A stretch of 64,000 bases of DNA. Source: Chrysoporthe austroafricana (taxonomy: Eukaryota; Ascomycota; Sordariomycetes; Diaporthales; Cryphonectriaceae). Shown here one piece after another: positions 35,331 to 47,775 of the stretch. The position numbers and the translations under genes are program-made. The first letter of the stretch is position 1; each line of letters starts with the position of its first letter. The notes under the pieces are model-generated. The model worked only from the letters and a program-made list of their open reading frames with translations, did no database searches and was not told the DNA's origin. Where the stretch lies: positions 3,348,001 to 3,412,000 of the forward strand of contig JYIP02000001.1 of the NCBI GenBank assembly GCA_001051155.2. Reading direction: 5' to 3'.

Positions 35331-36713
35331 ATGGCTCCTGAAGTTCTCACATCCCACGACGTTTCGGGTCCCTTGGGGACGGGACAGAAGGACTTGAAAA
35401 ATCACTCCAGGGACGATCTCGATATTGTCTCCCAGGACCTCCCTCTGATTTCTCAGAAAAACAGAGACTTCCAGCCCGTCGCCGCCATCAGCGAGATCTC
35501 GTTGGAGCTTCTTCGCCGTGGGGACAGCGTCGAGGGTCTTCGGCTCCTCCAAGCTTGCACAGATGATGGCATCTTCTATCTCAATCTTCAATCTCCAGAG
35601 ACATCAGACGGTCCACTTCTGGGCATGGCAGACGATATTTACCAACTATCCAAGGCCTTGTTCAGCCTTCCAGAAGATGAGAAGCTGAAGTTTGACATCG
35701 ACCTCAACAAGACTCCTAAGTTGAATGGGTAAGCTACCGGTCCATCCTAAGTAACACTCATGCCCCTGGAAATAGAGGAGACGTCTTTGGGCCTCCATGG
35801 GAAAATGAAAAATTAAGACAAAAAAGAAGCAGTCTAAGAAGGAGAAGCAGACCAAAATGAGCTTCGAGCTAACAAAATTGGCATCAGATACAAACCCATC
35901 GGGCGAAACAAAGGCGGCCTCCACGGCAACATAGACGGCTACGAAAGCTACGCAGTGAGTATTATTACCACCCTTCTCCATAGTCCCTATTCCCACCCAG
36001 CCTCCAGTAGCCGTCCACAAGTGACTCCCACAACCACTGACGCCACCCAGATCGCCAAAGACGCCATCCTCTCCCTCGGCTCCGACGCCGCCCGCGACCC
36101 CCACCCAGAGCTCCTCACCGCCGCCCTCCCGCTCCTGCGCGCCTTCGCCCGCGAGGCGGCCGCGGCCACGGAGGCCGTCCTCCGGGCGCTCTCGGCGGCG
36201 CTCGGGCTCGCGCCGGGCGCAGCGGGCCTCGAGGCGCACCACCGGCCCGGGGCCGCCTCGCCCGACATGCTGCGGCTGCTCCGGTACGCGGCGCAGCCGG
36301 CGGGGGAGCGCGGCGCGCCGCAGGCCCCGCACACGGACCTCGGGTCGCTGACGGTGCTCTTTGCGGGGGCGCCGGGCTTGCAGCGCCGCCGGAGCCCGCC
36401 GGGGCCACCGCAGGCGGCGGCGGCGGGGTGGGAGTTCGTGGCGCCGCGGGACCGCTGCGCCGTCGTCAACGTCGGCGACACGCTGGCGGCGCTGACCGGC
36501 GGGCTGCTGCGCCCATGCCTGCACAGGGTGGTGCCGCTGCCGGGGCGGCCGATGGGGGAGAGGTACAGCTTTGCGTGGATGTGTCGCGCCGAGGAGCCGA
36601 CGAGGATGATGGCCTTGCAGGGCGGGCGGATCCCAGCGCGGGAGGGGGCGGAGGGGGAGACGCTCACGAGTGGACAGTGGCTGAGGAGGAAGTTTGTGAC
36701 GTTGAGGAAGTAG
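35331..36713 (+). CDS. 2-oxoglutarate/Fe(II)-dependent oxygenase (isopenicillin N synthase-like)
   Basis: Cytosolic non-haem iron dioxygenase of the DIOX_N plus 2OG-FeII_Oxy type. Three exons, 35331-35728, 35888-35954 and 36051-36713, join in frame to 375 residues. Introns are 159 and 96 bp with canonical ends. The N-terminal domain has LLQACTDDGIFYLNL, typical of the family. The iron ligands are His249 and Asp251 in PHTDLGSLTVLF and His313 in CLHRVVPLPG, and the 2-oxoglutarate-binding Arg-x-Ser is R326/S328 in ERYSFAW. Exon 3 is much richer in GC and Ala than exon 1. Fungal members act on many small molecules and the substrate cannot be read here. It follows gtb3 by 0.8 kb on the same strand with its own TATA box, and nothing links it to polysaccharide synthesis. 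Confidence 0.9.
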
Positions 36714-37491
36714 AAGGATTGCTTAGGTCGAACTTAAACATCATCCGGGGGAGGGAGCCCACCGAGCAGAGAGAGATCGCGCAAGTGGCTATCGGCCGCC
36801 GTCATCGCTCCGCATGGTAAGTAGACAGAAGTAGACAACAAGTCAACATCCCAACAACGCTCGAAAGCCTAACGGCTGCTAGTACTTGAGCAATATATCG
36901 TTTTGTGGCGCATGCTCAACAAGATACCGGGCGGCAAAAGAGCACCCGTGACTCTCACGTGGCTCCGCAAAGACAGATGCGATTGTATAGTAGAATTTGC
37001 CGCTAAGCCTGGTTATCGACTGCTAGTCGTCCCAATGGTGGAATTTAGGCATGCCCAAGCTGAATAGAGTTTCACGACGACTGGCCAATGTTGGAAACAT
37101 TATCTGGGGCGGCCGGAACCTTAAACACGCTGCCCATCCACCACTCGTCGTACGGCCGAGAGGAGACCGACGACCTGTTTCGTCGAGTGTATGTCTAGAT
37201 TTCCTGCGGTCTACGACGAGGCCGTTCCAGTGAGCTACGCCCCCTCTACCAGACGCCGCGTCGAGGACCCGGGAGCTGGGGAATAGCGCCGTCTCACCGC
37301 GACATAGACAACAGCAAACCGCAAAAAAAAAAAAAACAAAAAACCACACGCCCCGCCGCGTAAGCCTCCACCCCCTCCCCCCCCCCCCCCCCCCCCACCC
37401 CCCCCCCCCCCCCCCTCCCGCGACGGCNCCCCCCCCCCCACCCGAGCCCGGCAAGGGAACCAGGAGGGGGGAAAAAAGCCCCTTCACAACG

Positions 37492-37537
<46 letters not shown>

Positions 37538-38117
37538 AACGGCTCACGCATCGCCCACCTCACAACAATCCTCACGGGATGGCGAGATAATCCCTCCCTC
37601 CCCCTTCCGCCCCTCGCCCGCGCCGCTCCGCCCCGTTCTTCTTGCGCCGCCGGAAGGGGCGCTGGCGCGCGTAGGCCAAGCCAGGCCCGCGAGGTCGTAC
37701 ACATCCCCGCGCCATGCCACGCCACGCCACGCCCCAACACCCTGGATCTGCAACGCCCGCATCTTGGCGACGCGGCGGGAAAAAAGCACTTCTGGCAGCT
37801 GCGGCTCGGGGTGGGCGACACATGGCCCAATGTAGGCGACGGCGTTTGTGTTGCATCGCATCGGGGGCCAGCGGCGCCTGACGACGTCCACGGAGTCCGC
37901 TGGACCGCAACACCTTGATGGGAGGAAGAGAAGGGAGACGGGGGAGGGAGAAGCCGGAGTATGTTTTTCTCCGGGGTCTTGTTTCAATAAGAATTAATGT
38001 AGATGCCATTCTTGTACATTAAGTAAAGTCTGTTACCTGGATTAGACACTAGCAGGATTAGATGCGTCGCACGCTCGCTCGCCTGCCTCCTTTCCCTTCC
38101 CACTCGACCGCGGTAGC
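36714..38117. other. Intergenic region with long C and A runs
   Basis: Convergent 3' ends of the oxygenase and PAN-repeat genes. No credible open frame. Most of the middle is taken up by the low-complexity tract listed separately. Confidence 0.5.
37377..37536. repeat. Compound poly-C / poly-A tract with one undetermined base
   Basis: About 50 Cs interrupted by single As, then one N near 37428 and more Cs, a 50 bp unique spacer, then an unbroken run of about 45 As. This is the look of a place where reads slip and an assembly is uncertain. A poly-A of this length could also be the tail of a retroposed sequence, but no element body or target duplication is evident. Confidence 0.8.
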
Positions 38118-39479
38118 CTATGCCAGGCCCAGCGCATCATAACAGCCATAGGCAGCCCCGCCCGCGAGCATGTACAGACACACAGGCGTGCCCGTCGTCG
38201 CGCCCGTGACGGGACAGTCCGAGTCCTTGATGCACGCGTACCCCGTGCCGCAGTCCGCGTCCGTCGTGCACGTCGTGTTGGTGCACGCGTTGCACAGGTT
38301 GCAGTACGTCGAGATCCCGTCGTTGTCCGACATGCACGCGCTGTAGGGGTAGCTGCTGTTGCAGGGGGAGTACGGGGTCTCGACCGCGCTGACGTTATAG
38401 GGGACGAGGTTGGAGGGGCACTGCGGGGGGGACGGTCAGCACCGGCGGATCAGGGACGCGGGGGGGCGTCATGACGACAGGTGGGAAGGGAGGCTCACGT
38501 TTGCAAAAGCACCCGTCTGGACAGGTGTGGTGACGGTTGACGTGGGGGCGCTGGTCGTGGTGCTGGGGCACACGCCACCCCGGTCGTAGAAGGTGTTGCC
38601 GCTGCCCGACGAGGCAACGTCGTTGCCCTCCACCGTGTAGTTATACAGGATACACGCCGGGGTGCTGGTCAGCCCGAAGCTCAGACACGCCGCGTTGGCA
38701 CTGCAGAGCGCCAGGCAGCCCGAGTACGTCGCGGACGCGGCGTCGGCGTAGTACCCGATGTTGGTGCCGCCGGCGTCGTAGCCGACGAAACCGGCGCACG
38801 TCGGCGTCGCGGTGACCGTGGGCACGGTGGTGGTGGTGGTGGTGGGCACCGACGAGGTCGTGGTGCTGGGGCAGGCGCCGCCGGCGTCCCAGAAGGTGTT
38901 GCCGCTGCCGGGCGAGGCGACGTCGTTGCCCTCGACGACGTAGTCGTACAGGATGCACGCGGGCTGGGACGTGAGGCCGAAGCTCAGGCACGCCGAGTTG
39001 GCATTGCACAGGGCGAGGCAGCCCGCGTAGGTGGCCGAGGCGGCGTCGGAGTAGAAGCCAATATTCGTACCCCCGGCGTCATACCCCACGAGGCCGGTGC
39101 ACGTGGGTGTGGCGGCGGGCCCGGTCGATGTGGATGAGACCGTGACAGTGGGGCAGACGCCGCCCCTGTCGAAGAAGGTCCAGGGGCTGCCGGCACTCAC
39201 GAGGACGTTGCTCTCCGCGGCGACGGAGTAGAGGATGCACGCCACGCTCGGGTCGATGGCGAAGCTCAGGCAGGCGGTGTTGCTGTCGCACTGGCTGCTG
39301 CACGCCGAGAAGCTGGAGTATGTGGTGGTTGCGGAGTCGGCATAGTATGCGAGCTCCGACCCCTCGTCGTAGCCCACGAGCCCGCAGGTGGGCGTGGCCG
39401 TGGCGGCGGTGGAGGTGGTGGTCTGGGCCAGGCAGAGCCCGCCCAGGTAGAGGGCGCCAGCGAGATAGACTGAGACCAT
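38118..39479 (-). CDS. Secreted protein with three PAN/apple-like repeats
   Basis: Two exons, 38499-39479 and 38118-38420, join at phase 0 across a 78 bp intron (GTGAGC...GCAG), giving 427 residues. A signal peptide (1-18) leads into three tandem repeats of about 78 residues, at 32-109, 127-203 and 228-304. Each has six cysteines in the same spacing and the core GYDAGGTNIG-YYADAASATY...CLSFGLTS-PACILY...GNTF-D-GG-CP. Thr/Ser-rich linkers separate them. Repeats 2 and 3 are nearly identical, repeat 1 is divergent. The second exon is a different cysteine-rich domain with about a dozen Cys (SACMSDNDGIS, CNLCNACTNTTC, CGTGYACIKDSDC). PAN-like modules bind proteins or carbohydrate, so a cell-surface or matrix role is plausible, but no function can be assigned. 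The start is the ATG at 39479. Confidence 0.8.
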
Positions 39480-39589
39480 GATGAAGAACGAACGTGGCGA
39501 GCTGATCCTTTCAGTGGGAGATGCGCATCGACACACACACGATAGCGAAGAGCCCGCCACCGGTCCAGCCACGGCGGGCAGCCCAGTCC

Positions 39590-39596
39590 TTTTATG
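39590..39596 (-). promoter_or_regulatory. TATA-like box of the PAN-repeat gene
   Basis: CATAAAA on the minus strand, about 110 bp upstream of the start codon at 39479. Confidence 0.45.
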
Positions 39597-41493
39597 TTGC
39601 CAGCGAGATGAACCTGGCCTGCAAGCTGCAGCGCGCCAGGGCCGCGCTCGTCTCGACGGCGGGGTGAAGACATCGTATCCACGGCACGACGCACGCACGC
39701 TAAGGCAGGCCCGCGCCCGTCCTGGGAGCAGAAATCTCTGCCTCGCTTGGCATCTAGACTAAAGACAGCCTCAGCTGGCGAGAGGGTCAATATATTGCAC
39801 GCCCTGTGCTGACATCTCACTGCTTCTGCGAGGCCTATGGGATGACCTCTGCAGTAGACAGCAGGCTGCCTTGTCTAGTCTGCGGGTCAATAGTCCATCC
39901 ACTGTCCTCAGGGAGTCGTGCATCCCGCCAATCAAGCAGGAGGCGCCTATAGCAGTACAACGTGGCGCCGGTGCGTGACATCGGGGCCAGTCCCGGAGCG
40001 GAATGGTGGGTACCATTCGTGCGGTGCGGCCTCTGCCGGCGGTCGTGACCGTGTGTCCGAACACGAGGGCCCCAATCTCGCCTGGTGAGGTCCTAGGAGG
40101 AAAGGAGCATGGGCATGGCAGAGAACGGCCGAGGGGGAGCGCCAGCTGCAGGAGCGCGGGGGGGACAGGGCCGCGGACGCATTGGATGGGGCTCGGCCCA
40201 GCGGTTCTGCAATTTCAGCGCCCTGGCTCGTATGCCTGTCTCTCCGCGAGGCCGTACGTCCCACAGACGATGTATCACCTGTGGTGGCCCATACCGGTAC
40301 CATCCCGAGCCGCCCTTGGGGCAGCCAGCCAGGGCGCAGGCAAGGCTCCCTTAAGATCTCCAGCAGATGCCGCGTAGCCGATCTGATTCACCATGGGAAA
40401 AAGGAATGCTCGGATGGTGTGGAAATTGGACATCAGTGCGCACGGCAGCGCGGTGTCGCTCACCAGGGGAGAGCGTGGGAGGCTAGAGACGATGGCCGTG
40501 CCCCTAGGCGCTTGGCTGGTCAGCTTTGTGGCTTGACAGGAGAAGCTGGGAGCCGGCGTCCTGCACACATGACATGACATGCTATGCCCGCTGCGCCGTC
40601 GCCTGACGGCTGGCGCCTGGGCCTCAGGGACCCAGACCAGACGAGACCAGACCAAACTTCCCAGGGTCGGAATATGGCCATCGTCGGATCTCGGGGTGGT
40701 TCCCCGGCAAGACAGCGGGCGCACACACTTGTCGAGGACCTTCGGACGGGGTGGTGGTGGTGCGCGGGTCCGAGAGAGAGAGCAGACACAACGTACCATG
40801 TCATCCATCCTGACGACCACGACCCCGGCCGCGCTGCTGCTGCTGCTGCTGTGTGCTCGGCGGTTTGGTGCTTGCAGCTTGCAGCTTGCAGCCTGCAGCC
40901 TGCATGAGGCACAGTAAGCCGTGCCTGGCTACTATGGGACCTCGGCAGACAGCGAGCGCGGCGAGCTGCGCAGGTGCGGTCGAGGGCCCAGGCTCAGGCT
41001 TCGTCGGCGTCGGCGTCGGCAGATCTGATCTCTGGTCTCCTCGCCGTCCTGGGATCGACCCTGGGGTGGCCGCACGGCCGTTGGCTGCTTGGTCCTGCCT
41101 GCTGGGCTGTGCATGATATTCCCGAAGGGAGTTGACTCGGCGCTGCGTCCCGGGCGGGTGGGCGAGAAGCTCGTCCGCGACAGGGGTTGAGAGGGCGTCG
41201 CGGGAGTGGAGCTGGTCCAGAAAATGCCGTCGCTTGGAGAGGAAGAGAGGAAGAGGGACGAGAGGCCATCCGCACGGGCCACGGCGGGGTCCCCCACTTG
41301 CATACGAGCATGGAGCATGACTAAGTACGGAAGACGTGCATTGGGTTAGGTAAGCACGTACACGTGCATGTGCCCTGTACCCTGCGTGCCTGGGCCCTGC
41401 AGCCTGGGCCGCCTTATCTTATCGCCCCCCTGTCGGCCCCCTGTCCCTGCCCCGCCATGCCCTACGCCATGAGTACCATGAGTACCCAGCAGG

Positions 41494-41495
<2 letters not shown>

Positions 41496-41524
<29 letters not shown>
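41496..41524. repeat. (TC)n microsatellite
   Basis: About 14 TC units in the upstream region of the aldo-keto reductase gene. Confidence 0.9.
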
Positions 41525-41528
<4 letters not shown>

Positions 41529-42451
41529 CTCCCCGTCCGCGCGCCCTCCAACCTTCTCTGTTTCGTAGTGGTGGGTGGGGGTCCAGCACCTGGTTCCTGA
41601 AAATAGCAACTATCCTCGACTTCTCTAGCGCCCTGTCGTCTGAATTCTACCGACGGGTGCCCCTGAGGGCGGTGGTAGGGCGGGCAGGGCGCAGCGAAGT
41701 CGGGCCATTCCTTGATGCATGTGCCGCGCTGGCCTCTACTTTCTGGGTACCCAGCGCTGACAGGCCGTCTCCAATCCTGGCCGCCGACATCGTCCCTCGC
41801 TGACTTCATGCGTCCTCTTGGCTGGGCGCCGCCAACAACTCTTTTTTTTTAACATCATCATATTTTTTTTCTTTTTCTTCTTATCTCCCTTGTCTTTATC
41901 TCGTGCCACGCCGGATGCGTATCATCTCCCTCCCTGCCTCCCTCCCTCCCACAGTCCCTCGATCGGGCAGATCCCCGTCGTTCCGGCCCAGACCTGGTCC
42001 CTCCCCTCCCCACTGTTGCTACTCGCCATCCACTCGCTCGGCCGTGATGGACCTCTTGTTTCGGTCCCGTCGCCACCCGTCGCATCGTGTGCTGCAGAGG
42101 CGAAACGGGCCCACAGCAAGGTCTTGAGACATCGTCGGGCGCCTGTGTACCCACATCCCGTTTCTCTATCCAAAACCGTGGGGACGAGCTGTGATCCCCA
42201 CCGCCACGACAGCTCTTATATCCCCGTCCCTTTGTTGCTGTCCCAGGAGGCTTCGGGGACGCGCGCGCCTGTCGCCTCGCCAGATTGACACTTGATCCAG
42301 CCTGCTGCTAGGCTGCTATCCCGAAGAATACATACACGAGGCTGTTCGCGCGACGCCATACGGGCAGGACGCCAGCCCTGCTGCTCGATAGACCGACCAG
42401 ACCGCCTCCGCCAGACCCGTCGCCCGTCACGACCTGACCGACCCCCACGAG

Positions 42452-43108
42452 ATGGGCTCGACAGCTGACTTCGGCGCTGCCGCCGCGCGCCCTCCCCTGG
42501 CGTCCGTCCTCCCTCCTCTCATCCTCGGCACCGCCACCTTCAACACCCAGTACGTCGACGACCCGGCGCGCATGCCCTACCAGTCCATCGTGTCGCGGGC
42601 CCTCGACCTCGGCGTCAACGCCTTCGACACGTCCCCCTACTACGGCCCCTCCGAGCTGCTCCTGGGCGACGCCCTCCACCACCTCACCCAGCCCAACGGC
42701 GCGAACGCGGAGGTCGCGGGGGCGCCGCAGCACCACCCGCGCGACAGCTACATGATCCTCACCAAGGCCGGGCGCATCGCGGGGGACTGCTTCGACTACT
42801 CGCCGGCGTGGATCCGCTACAGCGTGCTGCGCAGCCTGGAGCGGCTGCACACGCCCTACCTCGACCTCGTCTACTGCCACGACGTCGAGTTCGTCTCGCC
42901 GGCCGAGGTCCTCGCCGCCGTCCGCGAGCTGCGCCGCCTCCGCGACGAGGACGGCGTCGTGCGCTACGTCGGCATCAGCGGCTACCCCGTGGACGTGTTG
43001 TGCGAGCTGGCCGAGATGATCCTGCGCGAGACCGGCGAGGGCGTCGACGCGGTCATGAGCTACTGCCACTGCACGGTGCAGAACCAGCAGCTGGTCGAGG
43101 GCTTCCTG

Positions 43109-43152
<44 letters not shown>

Positions 43153-43609
43153 ACCCCGGCCCGACGGTGCGGGCGCGGACGCGGAGCAGACGCAGCCCCC
43201 GCCCCTCGTGCGCCTCAAGCGCGCCGGCGTCTCGGCCGTCCTCAACGCCTCCATGCTCGGCATGGGCCTGCTGACCACCCGCGGCGTCGACCACGGCCCG
43301 CAGGCGGCGTGGCACCCGTCGCCGCCGCCGCTGCGGCAGGCGTGCGCGGAGATGGCTGCCGCCGCGACAGCCGCGCACGAGAGGCTGGAACGCCTGTCGA
43401 TCCGCTGGTCGCTGGACGCGTGGGCGCGGGCGGGCGCCCGCGCGGGGCTGGGCGTGGACCTGGCGGGCCGGGGCGGCGCGCTGCAGCTGAGCGACAGCAA
43501 CAGCATCGGGGCGAGCGTGATGGGCATCACGACGCTGGCGGAGCTCGAGGAGACGTGGGACGTGTGGATGAGCGTGCTGGCGGAGAGCGTGCCGGCGGTG
43601 CCGCTCGAC

Positions 43610-43643
<34 letters not shown>

Positions 43644-43882
43644 GCGACGTCGTGGTCAACGGCGACCGCGACCTGCAGGCGGCCTCGCTGCGGCGGTGCG
43701 ACCAGGTGCGGCGGCTCGTCCGGGAGCGGCTGTGGCCGCTGCTCGGCGCGTGGCGGAACCACAGCTGGGCGTCGGGCGGGGCGGGGTTCGTCAACGGGAG
43801 GAAGCCCGAGGAGATGGGCGTCGTCCCCGCGGACGACGGGGTCATGGCCAGGTACGAGGCGCGGAAGAAGAAGCTGGCTTGA
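42452..43882 (+). CDS. Aldo-keto reductase, D-arabinose/L-galactose dehydrogenase type
   Basis: Single-exon gene of 476 residues from the ATG at 42452. The fold and motifs match NAD-dependent D-arabinose 1-dehydrogenase (yeast Ara2) and plant L-galactose dehydrogenase, which make precursors of erythroascorbate or ascorbate. The start of the barrel is LILGTATFNTQY. The catalytic tetrad can be placed at Asp59 and Tyr64 (FDTSPYYG), Lys105 (LTKAG) and His143 (VYCHDVEFV). GISGYPVDVL and NASMLGMGLLT are further family blocks. It is more than 100 residues longer than Ara2. The excess comes from a pure 13-Asp tract (221-233) with an acidic/Pro linker, a polyalanine stretch near 390-398 and a C-terminal extension. 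Substrate preference is inferred from the family only. Confidence 0.87.
43111..43151 (+). repeat. In-frame (GAC)n repeat encoding poly-Asp
   Basis: Thirteen GAC codons inside the aldo-keto reductase gene. The perfect codon repetition suggests recent slippage, so length is probably polymorphic. Confidence 0.9.
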
Positions 43883-45002
43883 GCCCGGTGGCGGTGGTGG
43901 GCAGCCCAGCCTGTTCCGAGGCAGGGCACGGCACCAATTACTATCTGGAGGGCGGGAGTAATGCAACACATGTCACAGGGCTGCGATTGGGAACTTCGGT
44001 TCTACGCATAGTCCCCAGTACAGGCAGGCATCGGGAGGGAAGATGCATACTACAGCGCGCGAGCTCAAGAAAAAAAAAAAAAAAAACAAAACAAAAAACT
44101 AGACGTCTCATACAGGAAATCTGGACCTGGTGTTATTAGCAATACAGTGCCGTGTTCGCAGTCGACATCACGGCGATCACCGCGAAAAAAGTCAAGATGA
44201 ATGTCTGCCGTCACACCTCCTTTTCCACTGCCTGCACGGGAATACTACTCGATCCCACATGGCAGCGTGGCAGCACTGTGTCACGGCCCGAGACATGCAT
44301 ATACATATACTACTACCACCACACCAGCGCGCCGACCTACCTACTCTCGCCCCCGGCCCGGGCCCGAGGGGAGGGGGCTCGGTCATCTCCCGTCCCGACT
44401 TATAGTAACTGCCCACCCTCTTTTCTCCTCCTCCCCCTCCCCCCCGGCGCGAGGCCAAGAATCCTACGCTCGCACAGATCCCCGGACCAGACGTTCTCGT
44501 GCTGCATGCATGTCTAGTCATTCATTCATGGATTACTTCCGGCGGGCCACGGCTCGGGCACCGCGCCGGTCCCGACCTCGCCGCGCGCGCGCCCCCTCAG
44601 CGCATGCACACCGACCAGGGGAGCTGAGCAGCGGGCGGGCGGACCCCCGACGCCTCGGTCCTCCTCGCACTCGTCGAGAGGCCTCGGGTCGTCGATGACT
44701 GCATGGCTGCTGCTTTTTTCCCCTGGCGGGGCGGCTCGGCTGGCAGCTTGAGGCGTTGCGCTATTGCCTCCCCGCGAGATGACGATGATCACCAGGAAGG
44801 AGGGCGGTGTGGTGAGGGGGCGAGAGGGCGCTTACAGACGGAGAGGTGTATATAAGGCACCACGCAGGGCATCTTGTGCGAGAGCTACATCCCAGGCTCG
44901 TCCCGCCACGCCGTGCCGTGACGCATCTCTCCCCTTACCTACAGCACAAGGCCCGGCCCCGCCCTCACCCTCACCTAGCAGCTCCCCCCATCCGCCCTCG
45001 CG
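43883..45002. other. Intergenic region
   Basis: 1.1 kb between same-strand genes. It contains an A run at about 44070-44086 and a TATA box near the right end. No credible open frame. Confidence 0.5.
44849..44855 (+). promoter_or_regulatory. TATA box of the NTF2-like gene
   Basis: TATATAA followed by GG, about 150 bp before the start codon at 45003. Confidence 0.55.
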
Positions 45003-45846
45003 ATGCGCGCCTCGACAGCCCTCGCGACGACAGCCGTGCCGGCCCTCCTCGCCGCCGGCACCTTGGCCCACACGCCTTGTCTGAACGCGACCGGTGTGGC
45101 GGCCCTCGTCGAGGGGTACACGTACCTCCTCGAGAACCCCGGCGGGCCGGCCTTCAACAGCACGGCGGAGGCGATCCTCTCGGACGACGGGTTCGTCGTG
45201 GAGTCCGACTCGATCCTGACGCTCTCCCAGAGGCCGGTGAGTTTCTATTTATATCACCCCCTCCCGTGCAGCGGGCAGTTCCGAGAGGGTGTCCCAGGGG
45301 AGGCGGGCGTGGTGCGGAGGAGGACGGTAGGCGGTCAGGTGCTGACCGGCTCACAGCTCGGGCAGCCGGCCTACCCGTCGAAGGAGGCCTACATCGCGAC
45401 GCAGTTCCAGACGCCGCCCCTCCCCGTGGTGCAGACGCTGGGCGTGTTCGCGGCCTGCGACAAGATCAGCTGTGGGTACATGATGGTTCCTTGCCTCGTT
45501 CTTTCGCTCATGCGATGTGGCCTATCTCACATCCCACCCTCTCTCTTTCTTTTTCCTTTTTCTTTTTTTCTTTTTTTCTTTTTTTTTTTTCTTTAAAAAC
45601 CCCCCCCCTTTCTCGACCCTAGGCAATATGATGTGGTCTCTGGCTTCCGTGACATGATTCTCTCTAACACACAGACCAGGGCGGTGGAACGCGAGCGGCA
45701 TCGGGAGCAACCAGTACGAGATCAAGGGCATCATCGTGCTGGACGTGGACGTCGAGAGGGTTCAGATCACGGCGGTGTACAGCGAGTTCAACACGGCAGC
45801 GTTCGAGGCCGATCTAGGAAGTCCGGAGTGTCAGGAGGAAAAGTGA
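45003..45846 (+). CDS. Secreted NTF2-like domain protein
   Basis: Three exons, 45003-45236, 45357-45471 and 45680-45846, give 171 residues. Intron 1 (120 bp) is phase 0. Intron 2 (208 bp) is phase 1 with donor GTGGGT and acceptor GACCAG. I chose these sites because they restore DKISWRWNAS, the expected core of the family. A signal peptide (about 1-22) is followed by a single NTF2/SnoaL-like fold: an N-terminal helix (CLNATGVAALVEGYTYLLEN), AEAILSDDGFVVESDSI, then the strands YEIKGIIVLDVDVERVQI and TAVYSEFNTAAFEADLG. Many ascomycetes carry secreted proteins of this type with no known activity, although the fold often forms a small-ligand pocket. A TATA box lies 150 bp upstream. Confidence 0.8.
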
Positions 45847-47710
45847 TAGGTAGGAAAGAGAGGAAGAGAGAGAGGGTGGGGGGGGGGCAATGTGTAGGTG
45901 AAAGGCGTGTTCATGTCTCAGAAGAATGACAATGTTCCCTGTCGGCCGCGAGCCCGGGCCCCCACGGGCAACAATGTCTGGACAACGGAGTAGACGGAGA
46001 GCCTGCAGCTCGAGGCTGGACGCCCCCGGCACTTGACCGAGAGCCTTGCCTTGCCTTGCCTTGCTGCTGCGCCGCGCCGCACAGCGACCTCGCAACCACA
46101 ACGACCAGAGCCTATGTCGTCGTCCGGGGGGGGGGTGGCATCGTCACTCTCTCTCTCTCTCTCATCGCGGCTCGAACGCACAACCTACCCTCACACACAG
46201 CAAGCCTTCAGGGTCAGTGAACACCCCCCCACCCCGGCCGCTGTGATTTGCCGGCGAACGGATGGGGAGATTTCCGCATACGGGGTCGGCCACCTCTCGA
46301 GTCCGTCCTCTTTAAGCGATTCCCCACCCGGCGCGCCATAACACCACGCTATGGTTCGAGGGACCCACTCGCACTACAACGACATATATGCCTTTTTTGA
46401 CGTTTTGACTCGCAAACTCGGGCAGGCGGCCGACTCAAGCGGGCGGGCTGGCAGAGCATGTACCCCCTTCGAGAACACGTAGCCTCGCGAGGCAGGCTCG
46501 CCGCCGGATGGGACGGAGGAGGAGGAGGAGGAGAAGGAGGAGGAGGGGGACCGGAACAACACGGGAGGAGGGGTCCCAACGGGGTGGGCAGAGAGATATC
46601 TGGAGCGAGGGAAAAAAGTTGGAAGAAGGAACGGCTGCCCAGGATCTCAGGATCTTCGCAACAGGATGATATCGATTAGGTATACTGGATACGGGGTCAC
46701 TCTACCCCTGCCAATATCATTTCTCCGGCCTATAATTAGCGGTGTGTCACTTGATATTCTGCAGCGCGGCGCCAGCTAGGTTTAGAGCCTTAGTTACTGC
46801 ATACGGTAGGCGTATCGTCGCCCGTTGGATTTCCAACGTCTCCCCCCCCCCATGCCCGGATGAGTGATTATCAGCTGACCAGGAGGGGGAGCAGAGCAAC
46901 CATGGGTTTCGACTTGAGAGCGTCCCAGGGTGGTGCTGAGCCCAGGCACCGGCGGCCGGATCTCCGCCGGGTCTCGGCCAGCGAGATGAGCGCTCCTAAT
47001 CAGAAAAAGAGCAGAGGCTGGTCGAGCCGTTCTCCTCACCAGCCAAGGCGCAAGATTCGAGGGCGCGGCCGCGAAGCATATCACACGAGGGCGCGAGCCA
47101 ACTGCCGTCGCCTGATCCACTCCCCCCGGTCCTGGTCCCAACCAACGTCTCTCTCCGTCGAAGCCGTGGTGCATCCGCCCCTCCCATCCGCCCCCCTCCC
47201 TTCCCTCTGGTGTCTGACGCGATTTATCTCCGAGGTGTGTTCGTGGGCAGAACACCGCGCGCGCCGGGCCTCGTGGGCTATCAGCAGACGACGCGATGCC
47301 TGGGGCCCGAACCAGGCAAGCCCTGAGAGCGCGCGTGCCAGCGCCGCATTCCATTCGCCCGCGAGAACAGGCTGGCTTCCCTATCGCGGCCGGAATATGA
47401 TATGTCGACTGGGCCTTTGCTCCATAATGGAGGATACTCCACACCATGAGGCCATTCCCCTCCCCTCCCCTCCCCCCCTTGGAGGGCGGTACCCCTGTGA
47501 CGGCGACCTGAAAAGCTTCTCTCCCATCCGGGCCGTCGACTGGCCTCACCGCTTCGGGTCTCGCGAAGTCCGGCTGGGGCTCCGCCGTGGGCCCTGGCGG
47601 TCGCCCGGGGGGAGGGGGGTGTCATCTGATAAAGAAAACCTCGTGGCCCTCTCTCTCCCTCCTTGCCTTGCTCGCGCTGGGCGGGCCTGCGCGAGACCTG
47701 CTCCGGCTAG

Positions 47711-47775
<65 letters not shown>

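Larger units (their letters stand above)
39480..42451. other. 3 kb divergent intergenic region
   Basis: It lies between the PAN-repeat gene (minus) and the aldo-keto reductase (plus). It contains GCAGCTT/GCAGCCT repeats (about 40868-40905) and a TC microsatellite. Short frames near 40798 are made of Leu/Ser/Ala simple repeats. No credible gene. Confidence 0.45.

Noticed and set aside
40798..40917. A 39-residue frame starting MSSILTTTTPAALLLLLL that resembles a signal peptide
   Set aside because: It is built from CTG and GCAGCTT repeats and ends right after the hydrophobic run. It has no mature domain.
42308..43969. A 553-codon minus-strand frame opposite the aldo-keto reductase
   Set aside because: Antisense shadow with Arg/Val/Ala-rich low-complexity translation. 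The sense strand has all catalytic residues.
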